Notes: generated by a model from the sequence alone, not told the origin. Positions 51,463-61,977 are shown, counted from the stretch's first letter. The stretch is DNA of 64,000 nt from Acidimicrobiales bacterium (GCA_018401565.1 JAGYKS010000028.1:186001-250000), one strand, 5' to 3'. Numbers and translations are program-made.

Positions 51463-52221
51463 CTATTGCAGGCCGCGTGATGCCCCACCGTCGACCGGCA
51501 CGCTCGCCCCGGTGATGAAGCCGGCTTGACGGCTGCAGAGGAACGCCACCACGGCGCCAAAGTCGTCAGGGTCGCCGAGACGACCGCTGGGCACGTCGCC
51601 ACGAAGGGCATCGAGGTCCCCAGGATGCAGTCGCCGCAGCCGGTCGGTGGCGTGGACGCCGGGCTGCACCGAGTTGACGGTCACACCGTCGCCGGCCACT
51701 TCTCCGGCCAATACCTTCAGGAAGCCGGTGACCCCGGTGCGGGCCACCGTCGAGGCGGCCAGCGAACCGATGGGCTGGCGAGCCCCGATGGAGGTGATGG
51801 CCACCACCCGGCCCCACCCGGCCTGCTGCATCGGCGGCACGGCCTGCTGGCACATGGCCACGGTGGACAACACGTTGAGCTCGAACGCCGTCCGGTAGGC
51901 GTCGATGGCGGTGGTGGCGAACGTGCCCGCCGGCGGACCGCCGGCGTTGGCCACAAGGATGTCAATCGGACCGCCCAGCTCGTCGGCAGCACCAGTCACG
52001 AACTCGATGGCGCCGTCGGGCGACCCCAGATCGGCGACGAGGGCCACCACCGTGCCACCCAGTGCACGTAGCTCATCGGCCGCTGCCTTCACTCTGGTCT
52101 CGTCCCGCCCGCAGATGGCCACCTCGACACCGTCATTGACCAGCGCTCTCGCCGCCGCCAGGCCCAATCCGCTCGATGAGGCGGCAACCGCAGCGCGGCA
52201 TCCAGCAAGTCCGAGGTCCAT
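51463..52221 (-). CDS. SDR-family protein lacking the usual Tyr-x-x-x-Lys
   Basis: ATG 52221 gives 253 residues: 'GCRAAVAASSSGLGLAAARA' is a variant cofactor motif, followed by 'ICGRDETRVKAA', 'VANAGGPPAG', 'ITSIGARQPIGSLAASTVAR' and 'TVNSVQPGVHATDRLR', with 'ITGASVPVDGGASRGL' at the end. At the place of the catalytic Tyr-x-x-x-Lys it reads S-T-V-A-R. This variant subgroup is known among SDRs, often with a changed role. The gene is intact and is the most downstream gene of the minus arm of the catabolic cluster, 10 bp after the amidohydrolase gene. Confidence 0.82.
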   Translation of the reverse strand: MDLGLAGCRAAVAASSSGLGLAAARALVNDGVEVAICGRDETRVKAAADELRALGGTVVALVADLGSPDGAIEFVTGAADELGGPIDILVANAGGPPAGTFATTAIDAYRTAFELNVLSTVAMCQQAVPPMQQAGWGRVVAITSIGARQPIGSLAASTVARTGVTGFLKVLAGEVAGDGVTVNSVQPGVHATDRLRRLHPGDLDALRGDVPSGRLGDPDDFGAVVAFLCSRQAGFITGASVPVDGGASRGLQ

Positions 52222-52231
52222 CTGCGTCAAT

Positions 52232-53224
52232 CTACTTGTCGAGTCGGAGCAGACGGCGGGCGTTGGCCTCGAAGACGGCAACCAGCGAACTGTCGCCGTA
52301 CGCCGGGTCAGTGCACTGATCCCACCCGGCCAGGTTGGTGCCGGCCACCAGGTGGTCAGTGCCGAAGGCCTGACACAACGCCGTCAACGACCCTTCGCCC
52401 CCCACATGAGCATCCCACCACAAGCGGCTGAGCCGGGCTTCCACCTCGCCGGGTTCGGCGGCCCACGACGGGGCCCACGGCCGGGTGCGACCGGCATGGC
52501 AGAGACGATCAGCAAGCCAGGCGGTGGCGCCGCCGCCATGGCTCACACACAGGTCGAGACCAGGGTGTCGATCCAGCACCCCGCCGAACAGCACCGTCAT
52601 CACCGCCAGCGTCTCCTCGTAGGCGAAGCCCAGGGTGAGATCGGCATCGAACCTGGCCAGGCGCTCGTCGCGTCGTGGCCGCCCGATGCCATCGGGCGCG
52701 GGATGCAAAAATACCGGCACATCGAGCGACACGGCCGTTGCCCACACGACGTCGAGGCCGGGTCATCCAGCGGGCGGCCGTAATCGGTGCCGACGTAGGC
52801 CCCCAGCAACCCGCAGTGCCTCGACGGCCCGCCGCAACTCGTCCGCCGCCTCGCTGGGCGCCTGCATGGGGAGCTGGGCCAACCCTGCCAGTCGATCGGG
52901 TGCCACCGTCACCAGGTTGGCCATCTCGTCGTTGTGGCGCCGACAGAACTCGACTGCCGGGCCGCAAGCGAGGTGACTGAAGTACGTGAGCGGGTTGGGT
53001 GACAGCACCTGCAGCGAGATCCCGGCGGCGTCGAGTGCGGCCAGCCGGGCATCGACGTCCATGAACGGACTTCCCCGGTATCGAACCCCCACCAACCGAT
53101 AGTCACCGACCCGAAAGCACGGCAGGCGACCAGTGGCCACATCGCCCTCATCGAGCTCGGGGCCGTCTGGTCCGGCGGCGCCCAGCACGCCTTCGAGTAC
53201 GACATGGGCATGCAGGTCGATCAT
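52232..53224 (-). CDS. Amidohydrolase-2 (ACMSD-like) family enzyme (two frameshifts)
   Basis: The metal-site motifs of TIM-barrel amidohydrolases appear in order: 'MIDLHAHVV' (H-x-H), 'PVFLHPAPDG' (His), 'CVSHGGGATAW' (His) and a later Asp in 'FGTDHLVAGTN'. 'LGFAYEETLAVMTVLFGG' is also typical. Relatives decarboxylate or hydrolyse ring-cleavage products (ACMSD, 5-carboxyvanillate, gamma-resorcylate). Frameshifts near 52795 and 52740 join the two halves. The start lies 13 bp after the P450 stop, and the SDR follows by 10 bp, so all belong to one operon. Confidence 0.85.
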
Positions 53225-53237
53225 GGTGATCCGTCAC

Positions 53238-54506
53238 TCATGGTGATACCTCGAACACGACGGGGTAGCGGGCCCAATAGCCGCGAGCTGAGTCGGGATC
53301 GGGAACGGGGGAGTTCTCGGGGTCGGGTTCGGCTCCGGCGTCGAGCACGGCCCTCACGGCCACCGGCACCAATCCGTAGAGCCGATCGGGTCCGGCCCGC
53401 CCACCACCCAGCCCAGCGAGGCCATCGGCGGCCGACGTGCGGTTGCCGCCCGGTCGCACAACCTCACCCCCGGCGGCCAGCTCCTGACCGATGCAGGCAT
53501 GCATCCCACTGCCGAAGCTGAGCCCCCACGGCGCTGCGCCATCGTGCGCGACGCGACGAGGATCAAACCGATCGGCGTCATCCCCGAAAACCTGCGGATC
53601 GCGGTTGGCTGCCATCAGGTCGATCACCACTCGGTCACCCCGGGCCAGTCGGGTGCCATCGGCCAGCTCGACATCAGCCATGGCCCACCGCATGGCCACC
53701 GGGCTGGAGGGCTGGAGCCGGATCGTCTCGTGGACACAGCACTGCAAAAACTCGAGGTCGTCTCGGGCCTGGTCGGCGTCGTCTGGCGCCGTGGCATCGA
53801 GGGCGAACACGGCGTCGAGCGTACGGACGAAGGCGGTGGCCGAGGTGTGGGCGCCGGCGAGCAGGTAGAAGGCGGTTTCGCGCACCACCACGTCGTGAGG
53901 GAGCTCCAGGTGGTCGAGGTTGCGCAGCAGCACGGTGAGAATGTCGCCCGGCAGGTCGTGTTCATCGAGGTCTCCGCTCGCCATGCGAGCCAGAGCATCG
54001 CGGCGGCGCTGGATCGACGGGGCGAGGAACACCCCGTCGAACTCGTCGAGGGCAGCAGCCACCTCGGCGCGCTTGGCGGCTCGATCGCCGCTGTAGTGCG
54101 CCAGGGTTGCCCCTTCGATGAACAGCATCATCAGCTGGTAGAGGCGGTCGGACCCCGCCGCGGTGCCATCGGGACGGTCGACTCCGGCGGTCACCGCGGC
54201 CAGGTTCATCATCATCTGGTGGCTGAGCGACACCAGCTCCCCTCGACCCGACTCGACGTGAGGCTTCAGCGTGTCGGCCACCACCGGTGGGAACAGCTCG
54301 AGCTCGTAGCGCAGGTTGGTGGCGCGTCGGAACAGGCGGTTTTCCAGACGCCGACGATCGCGGTGCGCACTGCCATGGAGGTTCACGAGTACGTCGGCCA
54401 TCACCACGTCACCCTCGTCGTACAACGCCTGGCGGAGTTCCCGATGGCGCAGCGCCTCCCGGGCGGCGGCATAGCTGTTCACCGTGACGTCGTGCCCGGT
54501 GGTCAC
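53238..54506 (-). CDS. Cytochrome P450
   Basis: About 422 residues from GTG 54506, a bacterial class I P450. I-helix 'FYLLAGAHTSATAFVR' includes A-G-x-x-T. The K-helix E-x-x-R is in 'CVHETIRLQPSSPVAMRWAM', and the heme loop is 'FGSGMHACIGQELAAG' with the Cys ligand. An N-terminal conserved 'LHGSAHRDRRRLENRLFRR' is the C-helix region. It is expected to hydroxylate a terpenoid, apocarotenoid or aromatic intermediate, using ferredoxin encoded elsewhere. The gene is intact and starts 9 bp after the ThuA-like stop. Confidence 0.92.
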   Translation of the reverse strand: MTTGHDVTVNSYAAAREALRHRELRQALYDEGDVVMADVLVNLHGSAHRDRRRLENRLFRRATNLRYELELFPPVVADTLKPHVESGRGELVSLSHQMMMNLAAVTAGVDRPDGTAAGSDRLYQLMMLFIEGATLAHYSGDRAAKRAEVAAALDEFDGVFLAPSIQRRRDALARMASGDLDEHDLPGDILTVLLRNLDHLELPHDVVVRETAFYLLAGAHTSATAFVRTLDAVFALDATAPDDADQARDDLEFLQCCVHETIRLQPSSPVAMRWAMADVELADGTRLARGDRVVIDLMAANRDPQVFGDDADRFDPRRVAHDGAAPWGLSFGSGMHACIGQELAAGGEVVRPGGNRTSAADGLAGLGGGRAGPDRLYGLVPVAVRAVLDAGAEPDPENSPVPDPDSARGYWARYPVVFEVSP

Positions 54507-54515
54507 GGGGCTGAC

Positions 54516-55281
54516 TCAGTACTCGAATACCGAAGCTCGGCGGGGGCGATCTGAGCTACATCGGCCCCTGCTATCGGCTGGCGCAATCCCGCTGCACCAG
54601 CGCGCCGCCTGGACCAGGAGCTGCCGGTGGGCCGGATGGTCAAACGAGTCCAGACTGTGCCCCAGGAGGTCGGTCACCACCTGACCTCGGGCCCACCGAC
54701 CGGGCCCACACCAGTGGGTGGTCCCGGCCGCCGTGCGGTGAGTGGCACAAGGCATCGAGATCGGCGACCTCGTCGAGGAAGCCGTAGACCTCGTCGACGA
54801 TGGTGAACGACTCGATCCCGGCGGTGACCGGATGGTGGCGACCAGTCTCGGTCACCTCGACCCCCACCTCGCCCGGTGGAGGGTGCGAGCTGGCGTCCCA
54901 TCGCCACACCGCCCCGCACAGGCCCTTCCACGTCGGAGTGCCATCGAAGCAGACCACGGCGGTGTGCAAGGCCAGCATCCCTCCCCCACTCCGGACAAAA
55001 CCGTCGATCACCGACTCGTCGCCAGTGCTGAGGGTCACCCCCCATCGCGCCCGGAGCTCCTCCCGTCCACGTTCAGCCATCGTCCAGCGAAGCGTGTTGA
55101 ACACCAGGAGGTCGATGTGATCACCCGAACCGTCAGCAGCTCCTCGCAGCGCCGCCACGGCCTCTTGCGGTTCGGCGACCACCGTGCTGGTCAACCCGGC
55201 CTCAGCCAGGAGGTCCACCAACATCGGTGTGGTGGTGGCGAAGTCGTGCAGCGGCCCGCCGCTCAGCACCAGGGCCTGCAT
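54516..55281 (-). CDS. ThuA-like protein (glutamine-amidotransferase-like fold), one frameshift
   Basis: 'MQALVLSGGPLHDFATTTPM', 'DLLVFNTLRW', 'VRSGGGMLALHTAVVCFDG' and 'YKGL'-like 'WKGLCGAVWRWDASSHPP' match the ThuA/PF06283 fold, a Rossmann-like protein related to class I glutamine amidotransferases but without the Cys. A one-base shift near 54705 is followed by 'VVTDLLGHSLDSFDHPAHRQ', the typical C-terminal G-H-x-x-x-S-F motif. ThuA proteins occur in sugar and aromatic catabolic operons, often of unknown reaction. The start overlaps the SDR stop by 1 bp. Confidence 0.82.
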
Positions 55282-56107
55282 CAGGTCCCGTCCTGGCCCG
55301 ACACCGACGCCGGTCCCACCGCGTCGACCGAGCGGGGACGCGGCAAGGTCGCCAACACGCTCGTCGACACACCACCATCGACCACCAGTTCGGCACCGGT
55401 GACGTAGGCGGCGGCATCGGACAACAGGAACAGGACCACGCTGGCGATCTCCTCGGCGGTGCCCAGTCGTTCGAGTGGCACGGCCGCCGACGTCGTCGCC
55501 GGATGTCGTCATCGGCGTAAATCGGTGCGGACATGCCGGCATCGATGAGGCCTGGCGCCACGGCGTTCACCCGGATGCCGGACCCGGCCCACTCCAGCGC
55601 CATCTGCTGGCTGAGTCGGGCCACCCCCGCCTTGGTGGCGCCGTAGGCTCCGGCGTTGGGGCCGGCTGCGATCCCGTTGATGGAGGTGATCATCACCATT
55701 GACCCGGGTTGGTGCGCTGCCACCAGGCGGCGAGCCACAGCGCGGGCTACGACGAAGGTGCCGGTCAGGTTCACCTCCGCCACAGCCCGCCAGTCGTCGA
55801 CGTCGAGGTCGAGCAGCGGCCCGAACCGCACGATGCCGGCATTGCAGACCAGACCATCGGGTGCCTCCCGACCGGTGACCCCGGCGAATCGATCGAGTGC
55901 AGTGGCCACCGACTTCTCATCGGTGATGTCGGCGACCAGCGCCACGGCGGCCTCACCCACCAGGCGAGCGGCTGACTCGACCGCGTCGGCGTCCCGGTCG
56001 AGCATCCCGACCACCCAGCCGACACGCACCGCCGCAGCGGCCAGTGCCGCACCGATGCCGCCGGCGGCACCAGTGACGACCACCGTGGGCGGTGGCGTCT
56101 TGCTCAC
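55281..56107 (-). CDS. Short-chain dehydrogenase/reductase (one frameshift)
   Basis: Classical SDR: 'VVVTGAAGGIGAALAAAA', 'LDRDADAVESAAR' (Asp after strand 2, suggests NAD), 'VCNAGIVRFGP', 'ITSINGI...YGATKAGVARLSQQ' (Tyr/Lys), 'NAVAPGLIDAGMSAPIY'. After a one-base shift near 55495, 'MPLERLGTAEEIASVVLFLL' and 'VTGAELVVDGGVST' complete it. GTG 56107 lies in the stop region of the previous amidohydrolase gene (4-bp overlap). Confidence 0.88.
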
Positions 56108-57416
56108 CTGTGCACCCGGTCCCAGGTCAGCACCTCGGATGACCACTGGCCCACCGTCTCCATGGGCAGTTGCCGACGCTGGGGCCACGGTCGATGAAGG
56201 TCGACTGAGCGCCCCCGGCTGAACACGTGGCGCAATCGACGACGGTCACCGAGGACCGACACGTCCACCGACGGATCCCCGTCCACGACCAGCACGTCGG
56301 CGGCGGCCCCTTCGGCGATCACCCCGATGGAATCCATCGGCCGGCGCAGCGCCAGCGCACCGTTGCGGGTGGCGCACGATATGGCCTGCAGGGGGCTCAG
56401 CCCCATGGCGTCGACCAACACCTCCATCTCCCGGGCGTGCCAGTGGCCGTAGGGGGTCAGGGAGAATCCGCTCTCGGACCCACAGAGCACGGGGACACCG
56501 GCGTCGAAGGCTCGGCGCAGTTGCGTGGCGGTGGCCTCGATCTCACCCCGAAACAGGTCGGCCTGTCCGCCGCCCGCCCCGACCATGGCGCCGTGGTCGG
56601 CCAGGTTGGCCAGGAAGGTGAACGTCGGGGCCACTGCCGCACCCGATGCCACCAGGGCCTCGACGGCCGGTTCATCGAGGAAGCTGGCGTGCAGGATGAG
56701 GTCGACGCCGGTCTCGGCGGCCAAGCGGGTGGCGTGGGCGTTACGGCAGTGGGCCACCACCGGGGTGTCCAAGGAATGGGCGGTGTCGGTCACCGCCCGC
56801 AACTCTTCGGCCGACCACACCGTGAGCTCGCCGGAGCGGTTCGGCACCGACCCGGTGGCATGGACCTTGATCCAGTCGGCGCCGTACTTCACCTGCCGGC
56901 GGGTGGTCCGCACGATCTCGTCGCGACCCCCCGTCACCTGGGCGTACCCCACCGTGCCGGAGTCCGGGATGAGTCGTCCGGCGGTGCCGCCCACCGATGT
57001 CAACAAGGCGTTGAGGCCAGCCGTCATGCGGGGTCCTTCCACCAGCCCGGCCTCGATGCCGTCCCGCAGGGCCGGGCCGAGGTCGAAGATGCAGTCGGCG
57101 TCGAGGAATCCGGTCACCCCCGCCCGCAGCAGCTTGGGCACGTTGAAGGCGGCCACCAGCATGCTGGTCGACTGGGGACGATGGAAGAACAGCTCATCGT
57201 TGCTCGACGGCTCGCCGAAGGTGATGTGGCAGTGGGAGTCGATCAAGCCTGGCATCACCGTGTGGCCGGCCACATCGATACGACGGGCCGACTGGTCGGC
57301 CAGGCCGGAAGCCTCGGCCCGACCGCCACGATGCGATCGGGTTCGATCAGCACATCGGTGGCCTGGCGAGGTGGCGCGCCGGTGCCGTCGACCACGTTGC
57401 CGCCGACGAGCAGCAC
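56104..57416 (-). CDS. Imidazolonepropionase-like amidohydrolase (one frameshift)
   Basis: GTG 57416 opens 'LLVGGNVVDGTGAPPRQATD', the standard N-terminus; a frameshift near 57320 then leads to 'HTVMPGLIDSHCHITFG' (metal H-x-H), 'GADWIKVHATG' (bridging Lys), 'PVVAHCRNAHAT' (His), 'VDLILHASFLDE' (His) and 'PVLCGSESGFSL' at the place of the usual G-T-D-S-G. The last ligand is Glu instead of Asp, a conservative but notable change. 'GVIAEGAAADVLVVDGDP' is a typical C-terminal motif. The family hydrolyses cyclic amides, lactams or lactones. It forms part of the minus-arm operon. Confidence 0.85.
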
Positions 57417-57453
57417 TCACGGTTGGTCGCCGCCGTCATCACCGCGCGCCGCC

Positions 57454-59172
57454 TCAGCTTCCGCCGGTGACGGCGTCGAGCTCGTCGGCCACCAGCCAGG
57501 GTCCCTTATGGCGCTGGTCGTCGTCGAGGCTCGCCAGCCGTGCGTCGGTGAGCTCGTCACCGAAGCGGAGTCGGTCGGCATCGGCAAGGCCGGTCACCGT
57601 CGGCATCCACGCCGAGTGCAGCACCAGCGGGACGCACTCGCGGTTCACGCCACACAAGGTGGCCACCGGCCCGGCCCCGACGGCAGCAGCGTCGAACACG
57701 TCGACTCGAAACCCGGTGTCGCTGAGGACCGGTTGCACCACATAGCCGTCGTGCCCGCCGGGCTCGCCTCCGGCGTAGGTACCGGGCACGGCCCCCCGGG
57801 GCGCGAACGTGGGTGACGTGATGAGATCAGAGGTGTCGGGGTACTCCCACCTCGACTTGAGCTCCATGCTCCCCCGCTCGAACGTGGCCAGGTACCCGGG
57901 CGTCTCCTCACTCATCTGGTCGACGTCGATGCGGTCGCGGTACAGCGCCAATGCTCGCTGGGTGATGCGTCCCGGTCGGCAGCCCTGGTAGCTCACATGG
58001 TGCAGGGTGGGCGCTTCAGAACCTTCGAAGCTCCAGTCCATGGCCGAGAGCTGAAGGTTCACGGTCCAGTCCTGACGGAACGAGCCCCGCTCGCGCACGG
58101 TGCCATCAGTTGGATCGAACAGGATCTCGGTGATGGTCTCCGGCGCCATGGCCATGTTGTACAGGCCGACCGAGCCAGGATCGACGGGATCGCCGTGCAG
58201 GTCCAGGTCGCCGGGTCGGATGTACAGACCGAGGTCCATGAGGTCCATGCCCTCCCACACCACCGAGACACCGTCGCTGTCGTCGTAGCGGGCGTAGAAG
58301 TGCCCGCTGGGGGGCGAGACCGTGAAGCAGACCGGCTGGACGGGGGTGCCCGACGGGTGGGCGAAAAGGTCGTCCTTGCGCACCAGCCACACCGGGACCT
58401 CCGTGTCGATTGTGACCGACCGCTCGCCGCCGAACATCTCGTCGGCATCGGCCTTGAAGTTCCCCGAGTCGCACAGGATCACCCAGTCGCGGGTCTGACT
58501 CACGGTGTGGGTCGAACCGGGGAACGAGACGCCCTCCAGAGGCCACCACTTCACCTCGGTACCCGCCCGGTCCCACCACACCACCGAGGGCCGCATGCCG
58601 AACGAGGGGCCCATGACCGGTTCCAGCTTCGTGGTCCACAGGCCGTGGCGTTCGGGGTCGGCCACCGGGTGGGCCGACGAGAACAGGAACGGCAGAACGG
58701 TGTCACCGAACATGGATGGCCCACCCCAGCTGTCGATGTGACCCACCTCCGCCACGTACTCGAGCGTCTCGGGGTGGAGCTCGACGGGCCGGCCGGCGTC
58801 CCAGGTGGCGAACAGTCGATTGCCCCACGGCAGTGGAGCGGTGTTGGCCGCGTTGGGGGCGCCGAACGGCGAGTTGTACCCCACCGGTCCGGTGGTGAAG
58901 GCCTCTGGCATGGCGTCGTGGATCCGCTTGCTCGGAGATTCAATGGCCCGCGTGCGCCAGGCGAAGTGCCCCGGGGCCGCGCCATGGGTTCCCGGGGTGA
59001 GCGACAGGCGGGTGATGCATCCGAGGTCGAAGATCCCGTAGGCCAGCCGTCCACTCATCTGGGGTGCCGAGAAGAGCATCTCGCCGCCGATGTCGGTCGG
59101 CCACCTGCCGGCCACCACTTCCAGGTCGAAGTCAGCATGGCGGGCCGTCGTCAACGACTCGGGTGTGGGCAT
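57454..59172 (-). CDS. Carotenoid oxygenase family enzyme 1
   Basis: 572 residues, intact. All four iron-binding His can be placed: 'FSSAHPVADPERHG', 'PGSTHTVSQTRDWVIL', 'SPPSGHFYARYDDSDG' and the C-terminal 'LVLHSAWMPT'. Other family marks are 'SPTFAPRGAVPG' and 'LCGVNRECVP'. Enzymes of the family split carbon-carbon double bonds of carotenoids, apocarotenoids or stilbenes with O2. The sequence is longer and more divergent than the second family member across the divergent promoter. It lies first in the minus arm. Confidence 0.88.
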   Translation of the reverse strand: MPTPESLTTARHADFDLEVVAGRWPTDIGGEMLFSAPQMSGRLAYGIFDLGCITRLSLTPGTHGAAPGHFAWRTRAIESPSKRIHDAMPEAFTTGPVGYNSPFGAPNAANTAPLPWGNRLFATWDAGRPVELHPETLEYVAEVGHIDSWGGPSMFGDTVLPFLFSSAHPVADPERHGLWTTKLEPVMGPSFGMRPSVVWWDRAGTEVKWWPLEGVSFPGSTHTVSQTRDWVILCDSGNFKADADEMFGGERSVTIDTEVPVWLVRKDDLFAHPSGTPVQPVCFTVSPPSGHFYARYDDSDGVSVVWEGMDLMDLGLYIRPGDLDLHGDPVDPGSVGLYNMAMAPETITEILFDPTDGTVRERGSFRQDWTVNLQLSAMDWSFEGSEAPTLHHVSYQGCRPGRITQRALALYRDRIDVDQMSEETPGYLATFERGSMELKSRWEYPDTSDLITSPTFAPRGAVPGTYAGGEPGGHDGYVVQPVLSDTGFRVDVFDAAAVGAGPVATLCGVNRECVPLVLHSAWMPTVTGLADADRLRFGDELTDARLASLDDDQRHKGPWLVADELDAVTGGS

Positions 59173-59311
59173 GGGTCCCCTCCTGTGCAGTGCACCGCCG
59201 GCGAAGACTCACCGCCGCGATTGTGACATCTGTTTACTACAGTCCTAACATCCCGACTTCTGCTCCGGCGGCGGACGGCCTTCCCAACCCCCGACAGGAG
59301 CGAGGACCCGC
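59173..59311. promoter_or_regulatory. Divergent promoter region of the catabolic cluster
   Basis: 139 bp between the carotenoid oxygenase 1 start and the Rieske start. It contains the AT-rich TTGTGACATCTGTTTACTACA near 59220-59240, the only AT-rich part of the area, and so is the likely core of both promoters. No regulator gene lies beside it. Confidence 0.5.
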
Positions 59312-60421
59312 GTGGACCCGGTGCTCGAAGCCGACATCCGCCAACAGCTCGATGCCAACCGGACCCGCACCGGTCCGCCCGAGGGCGCCGTGGCTGTCCC
59401 ACCCATCCCAGCCGGCCGGTACGCCGACCTCGAGCTGGACCGACTCGAACGTGAGCGGGTGTGGCGTCGTACGTGGCTGTTCGCCGCCCACGAATCCGAC
59501 CTGGCCGAACCGGGCGCATATCGGCGATTCGAGCGAACCGGGGCTCCCATCGTGGTGGTGCGCGGTCGAGACGGCGTGATCCGGGCGTTCTACAACAGCT
59601 GCCGACACCGCGGCGCGCCGGTGGTGCGCGACGAGTGCGGCACGGCCCGTCGTCTCACCTGCCAGTACCACTCGTGGTCCTACGACCTGACCGGGCAGCT
59701 CAAGTCGGTGCCCGACGCTCGCAGCTTCGTCGATCTCGACTACGACGACCTCGGCCTGGTGCCGGTGCGCTGCGAAACCGTGGACGGCTGGGTGTTCGTC
59801 AACGAGGACCCGCAGGCGCCGGCGCTGACCGACTTCCTGGGCACGATGCGGGCCCAGATGGCCGAGGTGGATGGACCCTCGCTGCGGCGGGTCGGGACCC
59901 AGCTGCACCACCTCGACGCCAACTGGAAGGCCATGGTCGACGCGTTCTTGGAGGTGTACCACATCCGTACCGTGCATCCGGACAACGCCGCATTGCTGTA
60001 CGACGACTCCACGGTCACCGTGGCCATGTTCCCCAACGGGCACAGCCGCCTCAGCGTTGCGGTACGGCCCGAGCTGCTCGGAATCATGGACCCCTCGCCC
60101 GAGGCTGACAACCCGCGTGTGGGTCAGCTGTGGCGGGAGACCAGCACGTCGTTCGGCTGGTTCCCCAACATCGTGGCGGCCCTCGACACCGGCGCCTTCC
60201 CGCTGCTGTGCATGTGGCCGATCGACGTGCACACCACCGAGTTGGAGCTGCAGTGGTTCGCTCCCGACTGGGGCGATGGCCCCATGCCCGAGGAACACGC
60301 CCAGCGCATGACGCTGTTCGAGACGGTCATGGCCCAAGACACCGCCAACATGGCGGCCATCCAGCGCTCGGTAGAGTCGGCCGGCGCCCGCCCGTTCCAG
60401 ATCGGCTGGCACGAGCGCTGA
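59312..60421 (+). CDS. Rieske non-heme iron oxygenase, alpha subunit type
   Basis: 369 residues from GTG 59312, with AGGAGCGAGGA upstream. The Rieske [2Fe-2S] site is 'NSCRHRGAPVV' (Cys97, His99) and 'LTCQYHSWSYD' (Cys117, His120). The mononuclear Fe site is 'NWKAMVDAFLEVYHIRTVH' (His217, His222), and the acidic third ligand should lie in the C-terminal 'MAQDTANMAA' region. Family members hydroxylate or demethylate aromatic and terpenoid substrates with electrons from a reductase. No reductase or ferredoxin gene is in the cluster. Intact. Confidence 0.93.
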   Translation: MDPVLEADIRQQLDANRTRTGPPEGAVAVPPIPAGRYADLELDRLERERVWRRTWLFAAHESDLAEPGAYRRFERTGAPIVVVRGRDGVIRAFYNSCRHRGAPVVRDECGTARRLTCQYHSWSYDLTGQLKSVPDARSFVDLDYDDLGLVPVRCETVDGWVFVNEDPQAPALTDFLGTMRAQMAEVDGPSLRRVGTQLHHLDANWKAMVDAFLEVYHIRTVHPDNAALLYDDSTVTVAMFPNGHSRLSVAVRPELLGIMDPSPEADNPRVGQLWRETSTSFGWFPNIVAALDTGAFPLLCMWPIDVHTTELELQWFAPDWGDGPMPEEHAQRMTLFETVMAQDTANMAAIQRSVESAGARPFQIGWHER

Positions 60422-60528
60422 TCCATCACTTCCACCGCGGGCCGTCGACCTGGCCATCGGATCCGAATTACTACCCTGCGGTCTGGCCGTCTCCGATGCG
60501 CTCGACCGCTTCGTCGAAGGGAACTGAC

Positions 60529-61969
60529 ATGGACAACCTCACCACCGAGCCGCTGCTGGGCCACGCGGTCAACGCCGCCGATCAGCCCGACCTGCGCGGT
60601 AATCGAATGCCGGTGGCCGACGAGATCGACGTGGCCGGCTGCACGGTAACCGGCGACCTCCCAGCGGGGCTTCGGGGCACCTTCGCCCGCAACGGACCCA
60701 ACCCGATGTTCGAGCCGATCGGCCGCTACAGCGTGCTCGACGGCGACGGCATGGTGCACGCCATCACCATCGACGACGACGGGGTGCGCTACCGCAACCG
60801 CTGGATCCGCAGTCGGGGCCTGATGGCCGAGGTGGCCCACGGCGAGGCGATCTACCCGGGCCTGGGCAACGTGTTGGACTTTCCCGACCGGTCGCTCACC
60901 GGGTCGGCTGGACCGGTCAAGAACCCGGCCAACACCCACCTCATCGAGCACGCCGGCCGCCGCCTGGCCCTGTGGGAGGGAGGTCTGCCCACCGAGATCA
61001 CCCCTGAGCTCGACACCGTGGGGGACTACGACTTCGGTGGTCGCCTGCGCTCCCCGATGACCGCCCACCCCCGGCTGGATCCACGCACCGGTGAGATGTT
61101 GATGTTCGGCTACTCGCTGTTCGAGCCCTACCTCCGCTATCACGTCGTCGAGGCTGACGGCACGCTGTCACACAGCGTGGACCTCGACCTCCCTGCGCCG
61201 GTGATGATCCACGACATGGTGATGACCGAACACCACGCCGTGTTCCTCGACTCGCCCTACGTGTTCGACCTGGCCAACATCGGCACCGGCCCGATGGTGC
61301 GATGGATGCCCGACAACGGCACCCGCATCGGTGTTCTGCCCCGACGTGGAGCCGTCGACGACATCCGCTGGTTCGACATCGAACCGGGCTACGTCCAGCA
61401 CTTCTGGTCGGGCTGGGAGGAGGGCGATCGGGTGCATTTCCACGGTTGCCGCTATGCGTCGCCGGACTTCGGCATCGACAACACCACCCCACTCGATGAG
61501 GTATCGGCCCGCGATCTCATGGCCTACCCAGCCCGGTTCTGGGCTGACCTCGCCACGGGCGAGTCAGGGTGGGAGCCCATCGACGACCTGGCCGGCGACT
61601 TCAACCGGATCAACCCCGTCTACGACGGCGTGAGAGTGCGGTACCTGTACATGTCTGGCTTCACCCTAAGTAACCGACACCTGGGGGATTTCGATGCCGT
61701 GGTGCGCTATGACGACCAAACGGGCCAGCGCACCGTGTGGAGCGCCGGCGCCCACGGCCACGTGGGCGAGAGCGTGTTCGCCGCCGATCCAGCCGGCTCG
61801 GCCGAGGACGACGGTTGGCTTCTCAACGCCGTGTACGACGACCAGCGCGACACCACCGACCTCGTGGTGCTCGATGCCCGCGGACGTGGCGGCCGGACCG
61901 TTGGCCACCGTCCATCTCCCCCGCCGACTGCCGTTCGGCTTCCACGCCAACTGGTTCCCCGAGGAGTAA
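60529..61969 (+). CDS. Carotenoid oxygenase family enzyme 2 (one frameshift)
   Basis: ATG 60529 follows GAAGG at 8 bp. All four His ligands are visible: 'MTAHPRLDPRTGEM', 'VMIHDMVMTEHHAVFLD', 'YVQHFWSGWEEGDRV' and 'FGFHANWFPEE' at the C-terminus. 'LRGTFARNGPNPMFEP' is the typical N-terminal signature. A one-base shift near 61885 means that the natural end 'TVHLPRRLPFGFHANWFPEE' is in the next frame, with TAA at 61967-61969. Without correction the frame reads on into the lipoprotein gene, which is an artefact. Members include lignostilbene and apocarotenoid dioxygenases. Confidence 0.92.
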
Positions 61970-61977
61970 CACCCACC

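Noticed and set aside
51390-51470. tRNA-like sequence with a TTCGAGTCC element on the minus strand
   Set aside because: The T-arm stem has mismatches and no acceptor or anticodon stem can be formed around it.
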